A DNA stretch of 64,000 nt from NCBI RefSeq assembly GCF_014905095.1, contig NZ_CP041165.1, positions 2,046,001 to 2,110,000 of the forward strand, read 5' to 3'. The notes beneath the pieces are model-generated. The model made no database searches, was not told the DNA's origin, and saw only the letters and a list, made by a program, of their open reading frames with translations. A program made the position numbers and the translations under genes. This DNA is from Sulfurimonas marina. GTDB lineage: Bacteria > Campylobacterota > Campylobacteria > Campylobacterales > Sulfurimonadaceae. Each line of letters starts with the position of its first letter. Position 1 is the stretch's first letter. Shown here one piece after another: positions 36,117-44,688 of this stretch.

Positions 36117-36564
36117 GTTCCATCTTGAGAATCTCATCTACACCCTCATCTGAAAGGTGTTCCATCTCTAAAATTTCACCTGATGCTTTAAGAGTGATTC
36201 CTGCTAATTCATGGTTTGCATTAAGTACTGCATATTCATCCTCTATGCTCTCAACAACCCATGCGATCGCTTCATTTTCGCCCTCTAACTCCATTCCAAC
36301 CGTAACATCTTCAGGAAGGTCTTGAAGCGATTCTTTTGCAACTAAAGATTCGTCATATTCACCGAAAGCTTCCGCAGGGGCAAGTAGAAGTTCAAAAGTA
36401 TCACCCACTTTTTTTCCTTCAAGTTCAGCTTCAAGTTTTGGAAATATTTGATTATAGCCGCCGTGAAGATACATCAGCTCATCGCTTTCATCTATGAGAT
36501 TTCCTTTCTCATCTTCCAGCTTTAACGAGAGAGATACAAGTGTGTTTTTCGTAATTTTTTCCAT
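36106..36564 (-). CDS. FKBP-type peptidyl-prolyl isomerase, SlyD-like
   Basis: This 152 aa protein has the FKBP strands (VSLSLKLEDEKGNLIDES at 10-27) interrupted by an insert-in-flap domain (about 66-120) with FGEYDESLVAKES, as in SlyD. It acts as chaperone and proline isomerase in the cytoplasm. The His/Cys-rich metal-binding tail of E. coli SlyD is absent; the tail is only DEILKMEHEH. It overlaps YitT by 11 nt. Confidence 0.85.
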   Translation of the reverse strand: MEKITKNTLVSLSLKLEDEKGNLIDESDELMYLHGGYNQIFPKLEAELEGKKVGDTFELLLAPAEAFGEYDESLVAKESLQDLPEDVTVGMELEGENEAIAWVVESIEDEYAVLNANHELAGITLKASGEILEMEHLSDEGVDEILKMEHEH

Positions 36565-36678
36565 ATTAACTTCTTTATTTAAATTTTCATGACAATTTTT
36601 GAAAGTTTACCACAAAGAAGTTGCGGAATACTCTAAAATCATAGTATGATTACCAAATAAAATAACCGGGAGAGTGAC

Positions 36679-37884
36679 ATGGTAGAATTCAAAACAGTTC
36701 AAATTGAAGGACATGATGATTTTGAACTAAATATAAAAAGAGAAAGTAAATTAACCTACCATATCTCCTATAAAGCAGACAACAAGCATAACGGTATTAT
36801 ATTTCTTATTCCAGGGTTTGGTGAAGATGCAAGTGTGGAGTATCAGAAAAAGCTTTTAACACATATTACGGAAGAGTATGGACTACTCTCAGTTTTTGTA
36901 GAATACCATGCTATCTTTTCAAGACCGACAAACGGTGCAATTATCAGTTTTGACGAAAAAGACGGAATAAGACTTATTGATATTATCAAAAAATATAATG
37001 TGGTCTTAGATGAAAACGATCTCAGTGTAAAATCTATTCTCTTAGCACTGAACCGTTCACTTCCAAAAGATAATGAAGAGATCATTACTGCTACACTTTA
37101 TCCAGCTAAAAACGAGTACCAAAACTTCGGTATATTACAAGCGATTGATATATTAACAGTTTTATATGATTTAAAATCTTCAGGCTATGGGGAGCTTATA
37201 GAACACTCACCTATTATAGCTATGGGGAGTTCTCACGGTGGCTATATTGCAAACCTGTTAGCCAAATTGGCTCCAAATACTTTTGATTTTATCATTGACA
37301 ACTCTTGTTATGTAAAACCACCTCTAAAGTATATTGTAGGTAAAGAGCACGATATCACTAGATCGGAACTAAAAACTAAATATTCAAACTTTATATTATC
37401 ATCCTATACACTTACACACTGGACAAAAGACCCTCAATCTAAAAACCACTTTTCAAACTCTGCTTATGAGATAAGAGATTTAACAAACCAGTCTCATCTA
37501 AATGAACAGTTAAAGACTTACAATTCAAAAACATCATACATATCGTACCATTCAAAATATGACCAATATATAGCACCTTATGATGATAAACTAGAATACG
37601 TAAACCATTTAAAAGAATATGGTACTCACTATACGTTTATGACAATTGAAAGTGAAGATCAGATTGACGGCAAACTTATTAAAAACCTCGACCACGCCAT
37701 GGGGGCATCTAATAAAGAGATTTTGAGAAACACTCTGCCTTCTTTATTAACAGAGAATATAAATTCCGGTAAAACTGATTTATGTAATCAATCAATCATC
37801 TCTTATACTACATCAGAAAACAATACCTATGAGTTTAGATTTAGTGAGAACAATATAAGTGCAAGGATTACATCCGCTTCTTAA
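36679..37884 (+). CDS. DUF2920 family alpha/beta-hydrolase-like protein
   Basis: This 401 aa protein has an alpha/beta-hydrolase layout: an oxyanion-type strand (IIFLIPGFGEDASVEYQK) near residue 38, and a nucleophile elbow AMGSSHGGYIANLLAKL near 182-198, with Ser in GSSHG. I recognise DUF2920, a family typical of Campylobacter and relatives and sometimes found near flagellin glycosylation genes. No signal peptide is present. Substrate unknown. A GGGAGAG site precedes the ATG and the 3' end overlaps the next gene by 4 nt. Confidence 0.8.
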   Translation: MVEFKTVQIEGHDDFELNIKRESKLTYHISYKADNKHNGIIFLIPGFGEDASVEYQKKLLTHITEEYGLLSVFVEYHAIFSRPTNGAIISFDEKDGIRLIDIIKKYNVVLDENDLSVKSILLALNRSLPKDNEEIITATLYPAKNEYQNFGILQAIDILTVLYDLKSSGYGELIEHSPIIAMGSSHGGYIANLLAKLAPNTFDFIIDNSCYVKPPLKYIVGKEHDITRSELKTKYSNFILSSYTLTHWTKDPQSKNHFSNSAYEIRDLTNQSHLNEQLKTYNSKTSYISYHSKYDQYIAPYDDKLEYVNHLKEYGTHYTFMTIESEDQIDGKLIKNLDHAMGASNKEILRNTLPSLLTENINSGKTDLCNQSIISYTTSENNTYEFRFSENNISARITSAS

Positions 37885-38687
37885 TCTCTACACCCTTTTG
37901 AGATTAAAACAGCTAACTCATCAACATAGCTTGACAGTTCTGCCCATCGATCGTCTGTAGTTCCATGGTCTGTTGCATAAACATAATCAAAATCATGCTC
38001 AAGTGCATAGGCACATACTTTTTGTGCAATATTCTCTTCATCTGAACTATAAAGCACTATCGCTTTTTTTGTATGTTCAGTGGGTTGGTTCAGATTTGTT
38101 TTATACACAACCTTTTCATATGTAGTCTCCCGAATAAGAACCACAGATGCGATATCTCCCTCCATATAGATAGGGTCTACACTTGTCCCTGGATTTAAGA
38201 TATTAAATTGCAATCCTTTACTCTCGGCATACTGCGTTATCTCTTGATAGTATGCAAAATCCTCCTCATTACGTGATGCCTCATCAAAAAAGAACCCTTC
38301 TAACCCGTAAGTTTTATAGAACTCTGTCCATGCATCTATATTTTGTTTCACCTCAACTACAGGACGCTGCGTGTAATCTGTATATATATATCCAACTACC
38401 TGTATCCCCGCTTTGTGTAAAGCATCGATCCCGTTTATATAACTTGTACTAGGTTGTGTAAAATCTCCGTTAGACTGGTTTACTATGGCTACTATTTCAA
38501 GATTGTTTGTCTTTTGTTTCAGCGCTATTAAACGTTCCCAACTATCATTTAATGAAGGGTAGGAGTATAACGGAACCAACATCTTTTTTACACCAACCTC
38601 TGTTTCACTTGTACTGTCCGTATTACAACCACTTAATATGAAGAGCATCATAACACCAATGAGAAATATCCTAGCTCTATTCATCAT
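37881..38687 (-). CDS. Spherulin-4-like (GH-type TIM barrel) lipoprotein
   Basis: This 268 aa protein has a lipobox (FILSGCNTD, Cys near residue 21) and a TIM-barrel domain of the spherulation-specific family 4 type: MLVPLYSYPSLNDSWERL, VVGYIYTDY and GLEGFFFDEASRNE, with an acidic pair that may be catalytic. Relatives include alpha-galactosaminidase-like domains in polysaccharide loci, so action on an exopolysaccharide is possible. It overlaps sixA by 11 nt. Confidence 0.75.
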   Translation of the reverse strand: MMNRARIFLIGVMMLFILSGCNTDSTSETEVGVKKMLVPLYSYPSLNDSWERLIALKQKTNNLEIVAIVNQSNGDFTQPSTSYINGIDALHKAGIQVVGYIYTDYTQRPVVEVKQNIDAWTEFYKTYGLEGFFFDEASRNEEDFAYYQEITQYAESKGLQFNILNPGTSVDPIYMEGDIASVVLIRETTYEKVVYKTNLNQPTEHTKKAIVLYSSDEENIAQKVCAYALEHDFDYVYATDHGTTDDRWAELSSYVDELAVLISKGCRD

Positions 38688-39171
38688 GCATCCTTATATC
38701 TTTTCTCTTTGGATATACAAAATCTACAAGCTTACAGTTTTTCTTTTTCAGTATCTCATCATTACACGTTAAAACAACATACGCCGATGTCGGGATATTA
38801 TCGATATATTGATCGCTGATGTAGTTACTAAGTTCTGTAAGTTCGGGATTGTGTGAAACGATGGCAATTGAATCGTATTGTTTGAGTTGTTCGTTGATAA
38901 AGGCTAAAAGCTCTTCACTTGATGTAGCATAAAGTTGATCGCAAAAAACAACTTTGCTTTGCAACTCTTCACTAAAAATCTCAGCCGTTTTTCTCGCTCT
39001 TTTAGCAGATGAGGAAAATATTTTCTCGATCGCAATCTTTTGTGTTTTTAGGTAGCGTGCCATCACAGGCGCATCCCGTTTTCCCCTTTTGTTAAGGGGT
39101 CTGTCAAAATCAGCTAATAACAGGTCTTTCCAGCTTGATTTTGCATGTCTAATCAAAAGAACTGTTTTCAT
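38677..39171 (-). CDS. sixA: SixA-type phosphohistidine phosphatase
   Basis: This 164 aa protein of the histidine phosphatase superfamily opens with LIRHAKSSWKD, containing the RHG-type catalytic His, and has FSSSAKRARKTAEIF and AIVSHNPELTEL with the second catalytic His. SixA removes phosphate from phosphohistidine proteins such as phosphotransferase or Hpt domains. The target here is unknown. Confidence 0.88.
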   Translation of the reverse strand: MKTVLLIRHAKSSWKDLLLADFDRPLNKRGKRDAPVMARYLKTQKIAIEKIFSSSAKRARKTAEIFSEELQSKVVFCDQLYATSSEELLAFINEQLKQYDSIAIVSHNPELTELSNYISDQYIDNIPTSAYVVLTCNDEILKKKNCKLVDFVYPKRKDIRMHDE

Positions 39172-39177
39172 AATTTT

Positions 39178-39402
39178 TTACCTCTGTATAACTTGCACCT
39201 GCATTACGAGTTTATCCATCCCGTAAGGATCAACAACACTAAAATAGATATTGCCATCGGTTATTATAGCCGTACCCATTCCCTCCTCTATAGTCTCTTC
39301 CCCATTGTAGTAGTCTTTATTTATATAGCGTATCTGATACTGTTGTCCAGCTACAATGTCTAAATTATGCAGTTCCCCTTGTGTAGTTACCCTAAAAGCC
39401 AT
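39178..39402 (-). CDS. Small beta-rich protein of unknown function
   Basis: This 74 aa protein (MAFRVTTQGELHNLDIVAGQ..) is predicted to be mostly beta strand, without signal peptide or membrane helix. GGAG lies about 9 nt before the ATG (GAAGGAGAGTAATATTATG). It lies 6 nt upstream of sixA and 24 nt after the kinase gene, so it is probably part of the same operon. No family is recognised. Confidence 0.6.
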   Translation of the reverse strand: MAFRVTTQGELHNLDIVAGQQYQIRYINKDYYNGEETIEEGMGTAIITDGNIYFSVVDPYGMDKLVMQVQVIQR

Positions 39403-39426
39403 AATATTACTCTCCTTCTTTTATCT

Positions 39427-41211
39427 CTAATTATCAATTTCATCAGTTGCCGTAGGAATCTCTATTGTAAAATTTGCCCCACGTTCTGTATTGGTCACAC
39501 TGAGGGTTCCGTTACAATGTTCCTCAACAATCGTCTTTGACATATAAAGTCCGAGTCCCGTACCGTTATTATCATGTTTTGTACTAAAGTAAGGCTCAAA
39601 TATCTTTTTCATTATTTTATCAGGAATCCCTCCAGCATTGTCTTCAATACTTATTGTAACATTCTCTCCTATCTGATACCATAATATCCATATTTTAAAA
39701 TCTCCATCTCTTTTCTCTAGTAAAGCATCTTCCGCATTTTTAAGTATGTTTAATAATACCTGTTTAATCTCATTTACATAAGTATATATACTAATATTGT
39801 GATCCCCTTCAGTTATCACTTCGATGTTTTTAGACTCAAAAGAGCTCCCGATAATCTGCAGTGTTTCATCAACAATCTGATGAGCCGTAGCTAATTGCTT
39901 CTGTTTTTTGTCCTTAAAAAAATCTCTAAAATCATTGATCGTTGAAGAGAGATGCTGCGATAAGTTATCTATCGACTGAAGCTGTTCGAGAAAAAACTTC
40001 TTCTCATAATTATCAAGTTCTATATCTATGGTCAATGTCCCTGAAATAGTGGAGATAGAAGAGAGCGGTTGGCGCCACTGGTGTGCAATCATATTGATCA
40101 TCTCTCCCATCTGTGCCATTCTTGACTGATGCAGCATATACGATGTTTGCTCTTTTGTTTTTTGCGTTTGAGTTTTTAAGTTTTTTAAACTCTTAAAAAG
40201 TGCCAAGATGATTAATAATAATAAAAAGTTTGCAATCAATCCCACAAGTGTTATAAGCAGAGGATATGGACTTGTTGTTGCATCATCAAACTCTTTTGTA
40301 CTTGCAAAATATACATTCCATGTAAGATTGTTCACTTGAAACTTTTTCACCGTACTATACTTTGCTTTTTTAGCATAGGAAGTAAATGAATCATATAACA
40401 GGTGCTGATCCGTCATCTCTTCACCATCGTAAATTTTCATCTCTAAAGCGGATCTTTTCACATCAAGTGTACTTATAAGGTCATTCATACGAAATGGACT
40501 ATAGACAAAACCTTTAAGCAGTTTTCTACGCTCCTCTACCGTCTTTGGCTTCGTCCCTTTTTTATAAAGTGGAAGATACATCAGCATACCAGCCTGAACA
40601 TCGGAATCTATCTCTTGAACCAATGTTACTTTTTTGCTGATTGCAGGCAATCCGGTATCTCTTGCTATCTCCATCGCCGCTCTTCTAGTCGGTTCTGAAA
40701 ACATATCATACCCTATAGCTTCTTTGTTTCGTTTATCCAAAGGTTCAAGATACAAAATAGCGCTATATATTTCCCTTTCCCCTTTTGGTTTCAGTGAAAA
40801 TGAATCAATCCCCTCTTTTTGCATCTTTGTCTCAATAGCTTCTACTTCATAAGGTTTCAGCATTACTGCATACCCGATACCCTGCATACCGTAATTGCGT
40901 TTTTTTATTGCCAATGCATCTACAAAGTCATGCCACTCTTTAGCAGATACGTTATCACTTCCCTGAAAAAAACCTATTCCGCTGTGCAGTATATTTTCAT
41001 AAAGATAGATCTTATCTTCCAGATTTTCTAAACTCTCCGATATTCTTCTCTCAAACCTCTCATCTGCAAGGTTGTCATAGTAGCTTTTCGAATAAAGCCA
41101 TATCACTATAGATAACGCTAAAGAGAGTAAAAAAACAAGAAAAACACTTACACCACTATATGTAAAATATTTATTTAGAAGTCTAAACAGGAACTTTATA
41201 CATTGAACCAT
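39427..41211 (-). CDS. CHASE-domain sensor histidine kinase
   Basis: This 594 aa membrane kinase has an N-terminal membrane segment (about 19-43), a periplasmic CHASE sensor (about 75-285, with NYGMQGIGYAVMLKP and YLPLYKKG) and a second membrane segment (about 318-340). A coiled linker leads to a HisKA region with the phospho-accepting His in NMIAHQWRQPL. The ATPase domain has N-box LLNILKNAEDAL, and DNAGGIPD and GTGLGLYMSK for the G boxes. CHASE domains bind small molecules in the periplasm. It is divergent from a response regulator gene at 41341, its likely partner. Confidence 0.9.
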   Translation of the reverse strand: MVQCIKFLFRLLNKYFTYSGVSVFLVFLLSLALSIVIWLYSKSYYDNLADERFERRISESLENLEDKIYLYENILHSGIGFFQGSDNVSAKEWHDFVDALAIKKRNYGMQGIGYAVMLKPYEVEAIETKMQKEGIDSFSLKPKGEREIYSAILYLEPLDKRNKEAIGYDMFSEPTRRAAMEIARDTGLPAISKKVTLVQEIDSDVQAGMLMYLPLYKKGTKPKTVEERRKLLKGFVYSPFRMNDLISTLDVKRSALEMKIYDGEEMTDQHLLYDSFTSYAKKAKYSTVKKFQVNNLTWNVYFASTKEFDDATTSPYPLLITLVGLIANFLLLLIILALFKSLKNLKTQTQKTKEQTSYMLHQSRMAQMGEMINMIAHQWRQPLSSISTISGTLTIDIELDNYEKKFFLEQLQSIDNLSQHLSSTINDFRDFFKDKKQKQLATAHQIVDETLQIIGSSFESKNIEVITEGDHNISIYTYVNEIKQVLLNILKNAEDALLEKRDGDFKIWILWYQIGENVTISIEDNAGGIPDKIMKKIFEPYFSTKHDNNGTGLGLYMSKTIVEEHCNGTLSVTNTERGANFTIEIPTATDEIDN

Positions 41212-41340
41212 GAAAATAACCTTGAATATTAACTATATAGATTCTAGCATAATAATCCATAATACTAAAAATATAACAAATATTTATAATATAGAAGCCG
41301 TTTAAGAATTCTATGAAGAGAAAATAAGTATGATTGTTCC

Positions 41341-42846
41341 ATGAAAGAAGAACTTTTAGCAATAAAAAAACTGACCGGTGATATAAGTTTACTTTATGTT
41401 GAAGACAATGCTGGACTTCGTCATAATATGGAAAAGCTGCTAGGAAGAGTTTTCGAAAATATTATACTGGCTGAAGACGGTGAAGAGGGTTATAAAAAAT
41501 TTTTGGAGTATCAGCCTAAAATTCTTATAACCGATATTAATATGCCTAAAACCAACGGCTTTAAATTAATAAAAAAAGTGATGACAGCAGATCCCGACTG
41601 TAAGGTAATTATCTTATCAGCCTATGATGAGAAGGAGTATCTTCATTTAGCTATCAATCTTGGAGTGTTTCGCTACCTGCAAAAACCTGCAAAAGTTCCT
41701 GAGCTTCTTAACGGTATCTACTCTGCACTAAAAGCTATTCACGATCAGGAAAACAGATGTCTTTTTGCTAACCAGCTGAGTACTATTTTGAATTATCAAA
41801 ACAATATAGTTTTAATGATGCATGATGAGGAGTTCATACTTTGTAACCAACGCTTTTCTGAATTTTTCGGGGTTGAGGACCTTGAGGATTTTGAAAAGAA
41901 ATACCCGGATATTGGCGATCTTTTTCAAGAGCATAAAGAGTTTTTATACTCTACGCCGACAGAAAAATGGTACGATGTAGTTAAAGAAAATCCGGGAAAA
42001 CTTTTTCATACAAAAATAAAAAACCATGAAAACGAAAGCCGCCACCTTATACTCAAGGCAAGGGCCGTACCTGAAAAGGAGGGGCATTTTGTTCTCTCTT
42101 TTGATGATGTCACAGAACTCAATCTTATGTCTCTATTTGACAGTGATGCAACAAGAAGAGACAGTCTTGCAAAAGACACAGAGTCGATTACCTCCTTAAT
42201 GCGTGTAGTTCAAAACAACTCTTCAGAACTTAAAATTCACAACTTCTATAAAGGGCTTACAATTGTCAATTCTGCTGTAATTGCAAAAATTACAGATGAT
42301 GAAGTGGTACTTAAAATGCCCTATCCACAACTTAAAATCATACAATTATCAAAATATCTGACTATATCTTCTGAGGTGTTTCCAAAGAGTGTCATCTGCC
42401 GTGATATCAAACAGGTTGATATGGACAGCCAATCTGTCACTATAGGAAAGATGAGTTTTGCGCTTCAAGAAGTAGCAGATAGACAGTATATCCGTCTAGA
42501 GCCTGAAGAGAACCATAGCTGTACGATCTTTTATAAAAACATCAAATTTGAAGGAAAAACCAGAATTGTAGATATTTCGGAAGTCTCCGTAAAAATTGCG
42601 ATCGATGCTCTACCTGCAGGGCTCGTAGTTGGGACTGAACTTAAAATCTCATTTAACCTTAACCTTAACGGCAGACTCATCTCCATAACAACAGATTCAA
42701 ATGTTTACAGAATTGATGAAAACGGGAAAAACTATTATCTTATAACAATGTATGAGCTCACTAAGCACAATCTCCATCAACTCAAAGACTATCTTGCCAG
42801 CAGGCAAATGGCTCTTATACGTGAGTTTAAACACTTAGGTGTATAG
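41341..42846 (+). CDS. Response regulator with PAS-like and PilZ-like domains
   Basis: This 501 aa protein has an N-terminal receiver domain (about 12-135): acidic pair in LLYVEDN, phospho-acceptor Asp in ILITDINMPK and Lys in YLQKPAK. A PAS-like region (about 150-255) follows. The C-terminal part (about 375-480) resembles a PilZ cyclic di-GMP domain, with RQYIRLEP and RIVDISEVSVKIAI. A cyclic di-GMP-responsive effector of the adjacent CHASE kinase is inferred. No DNA-binding domain is visible. The start lacks a clear Shine-Dalgarno. Confidence 0.8.
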   Translation: MKEELLAIKKLTGDISLLYVEDNAGLRHNMEKLLGRVFENIILAEDGEEGYKKFLEYQPKILITDINMPKTNGFKLIKKVMTADPDCKVIILSAYDEKEYLHLAINLGVFRYLQKPAKVPELLNGIYSALKAIHDQENRCLFANQLSTILNYQNNIVLMMHDEEFILCNQRFSEFFGVEDLEDFEKKYPDIGDLFQEHKEFLYSTPTEKWYDVVKENPGKLFHTKIKNHENESRHLILKARAVPEKEGHFVLSFDDVTELNLMSLFDSDATRRDSLAKDTESITSLMRVVQNNSSELKIHNFYKGLTIVNSAVIAKITDDEVVLKMPYPQLKIIQLSKYLTISSEVFPKSVICRDIKQVDMDSQSVTIGKMSFALQEVADRQYIRLEPEENHSCTIFYKNIKFEGKTRIVDISEVSVKIAIDALPAGLVVGTELKISFNLNLNGRLISITTDSNVYRIDENGKNYYLITMYELTKHNLHQLKDYLASRQMALIREFKHLGV

Positions 42847-43651
42847 TATGACTCTTATTTGGTAAGATCTCGCGCTTATCCTCATACGCATTTGCACTCT
42901 CTATACATACAAACTCTTTATAGGCATCCGGTTTCATACCGCTCATTCTTGCACACTTGTCGATCCACGGATTCCACACAACTACACTCTTAGAACCGCT
43001 GTTTTTAAGCTCTATCTCGCGGTTGGCATCTTTTAAAATAATCGTATCTTCCACACCCTGATAGACACGATCCACCTCTTGAGAAAATCGTATCTCATCC
43101 ACTTGTGTATGGTGTTGCAGAGTAAGTGCATCAAGGTATTTTTTACCCTCTAGTCCTTCTATAGTGACATCTTCGATCGCCGATACATTAAAATATGTAT
43201 GAAGCGCTTGAGTGATTGTAAAAGGAACATTGTCACAGTTTGTAGTTTTTAACTCCATCTCAAGTGTTTTTCCAACTCTGATCGTAAGCTCTACCAAAAA
43301 TTTATAATCCCATAACTCTCTACTCTCTTTTGAATCTTCCAAAGAGAATCTAAGTTGTGTAGTATCTTCATCAAGCTCTTGAATCTCACCTAGTTGCCAC
43401 ATTACCGTTCTGGCAAACCCGTGTTGCGGAAGTTTAGGATTGTTATTTCCAAAAGAGGGCCAGCAGATCGGCACCCCTCCGCGGATAGCAGTTCCTAATT
43501 CAAATTTACTTGCATCACTCAGCCACAGTAAAGGTATCTCACTGCTGCGCTCATAGTGAAAAAGATGTGCACCCTGCAAAGCTATTTTAGCAATTGCAGC
43601 TTTATTACTTATCTCTACATATTCAAACCCGTTTTGAAGCTTTTTTATCAT
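42827..43651 (-). CDS. D-hexose-6-phosphate mutarotase / aldose 1-epimerase family
   Basis: This 274 aa beta-sandwich protein has the family segments AIRGGVPICWPSFGN, QHGFARTVMW with a catalytic His, TQALHTYFNVSAI with the second His, and VVVWNPWIDK. It interconverts alpha and beta anomers of hexose 6-phosphate. Its 3' end overlaps the convergent response regulator by 20 nt. It starts 3 nt after the NIF3-like gene. Confidence 0.88.
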   Translation of the reverse strand: MIKKLQNGFEYVEISNKAAIAKIALQGAHLFHYERSSEIPLLWLSDASKFELGTAIRGGVPICWPSFGNNNPKLPQHGFARTVMWQLGEIQELDEDTTQLRFSLEDSKESRELWDYKFLVELTIRVGKTLEMELKTTNCDNVPFTITQALHTYFNVSAIEDVTIEGLEGKKYLDALTLQHHTQVDEIRFSQEVDRVYQGVEDTIILKDANREIELKNSGSKSVVVWNPWIDKCARMSGMKPDAYKEFVCIESANAYEDKREILPNKSHTIHLSV

Positions 43652-43654
43652 CTT

Positions 43655-43966
43655 TTAAAACTCCGCCATCTTAAAAACTTCGTACGCTACCTCTTCGTAA
43701 AGGTGTACCTCTTTGAGCGTTTTTACAGCCTCTTTTATCAGCTCATCTTTGCAGATCATCTCCACTTTATACTCAGGCAGTACTTCAAGTTTATCAAGCT
43801 CACCTATGGCAGGATTCGCCTGCTCTATAGGCTTAAACTGTCCCTGTCCTAGAGTCTCCCACGAACAACACTCATAGTTCTCGTATCTTCCGACACCTAG
43901 TGCAAAAAGAGCCTCTTTTACCCTCTCTTTATCAGCTTCGGGGACGAAAAAGTTGAGTTTATACAT
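43655..43966 (-). CDS. NIF3/YqfO-type CutA-like small protein
   Basis: This 103 aa protein (MYKLNFFVPEADKERVKEAL, then CSWETLGQGQFKP) matches the small stand-alone form of the insert domain in NIF3/YqfO proteins, a CutA-like ferredoxin fold. Its C-terminus (HLYEEVAYEVFKM) fits as well. The biochemical role is not known. It shares one base with the preceding gene. Confidence 0.75.
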   Translation of the reverse strand: MYKLNFFVPEADKERVKEALFALGVGRYENYECCSWETLGQGQFKPIEQANPAIGELDKLEVLPEYKVEMICKDELIKEAVKTLKEVHLYEEVAYEVFKMAEF

Positions 43967-44208
43967 TATTTTCTCTTGTTAAGTCTTGCTTTAAAAGCCG
44001 CAGGTGAAGCGTATTTTCCGGTTTTATCATTTGGTCCCGAGTCTTTTTCATCTACCGCTTTTAGTTTAGGCTGGTACTGTGTCGGTCTTGTTTTTGTCAC
44101 CGTACCGTCTAGCTCTATCTTCTCAATTAGCCCCGCTTTTAAACTATTTAGTATTGTCATAACGATTTCAACATTTTGTTCATCTACACTCAGTTTTATC
44201 TCTTTCAT
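43966..44208 (-). CDS. Small conserved-looking protein of unknown function
   Basis: This 80 aa protein has an N-terminal alpha/beta half (MKEIKLSVDEQNVEIVMTIL) and a basic, disordered C-terminal half (TGKYASPAAFKARLNKRK). No membrane segment or catalytic motif is visible. It overlaps the NIF3-like gene by one base, so they are co-expressed. Confidence 0.6.
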   Translation of the reverse strand: MKEIKLSVDEQNVEIVMTILNSLKAGLIEKIELDGTVTKTRPTQYQPKLKAVDEKDSGPNDKTGKYASPAAFKARLNKRK

Positions 44209-44304
44209 TCTCTACTAACTCTCCGTTTGAGATTTTCATTACGATATTTTACCATCTCTTGGCGGCATAATACTTGCAACTCCGTAAAATAAAAAGAGAA
44301 TGCA

Positions 44305-44688
44305 ATGAAAGACGAGCTACATATAAACATACCGGCTATGGATGAAAAACACGATGAGTTTTTACAAATACTCTCTCTTATAAAGTCTTGTACTTCAAAG
44401 CAGTTCTTACCTTTGTTTTCAGAGCTTATAGAACACACCAGGGAGCATTTTAGTTTTGAAGAGAAACTGATGGATAAGTATGAATTTTACGCAAAAACGG
44501 AACACAAAGAGGAGCACAAAAACCTGCTGGGCGAGATGGAATACTTTTATGCACAGGCGCAAAAAATGCCTATGTTTGGAAAATCATACATCAATGACTA
44601 CGCCTATGACAAGTTTAAACGCCACGTCATAAATATAGATTCCCAATTTGCAATGTTTTTAAAAGAGAGGAATATAGAGTTACAGTAA
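44305..44688 (+). CDS. Bacteriohemerythrin
   Basis: This 127 aa four-helix protein carries the di-iron ligands of hemerythrin in order: H in AMDEKHDEF, H..E in HTREHFSFEE, HxxxH in HKEEHKN and HxxxxD in HVINID. It binds O2 at a di-iron site and may supply O2 to oxidases or sense it, in line with a microaerobic life. Its 3' end overlaps the convergent ABC exporter by 9 nt. Confidence 0.92.
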   Translation: MKDELHINIPAMDEKHDEFLQILSLIKSCTSKQFLPLFSELIEHTREHFSFEEKLMDKYEFYAKTEHKEEHKNLLGEMEYFYAQAQKMPMFGKSYINDYAYDKFKRHVINIDSQFAMFLKERNIELQ

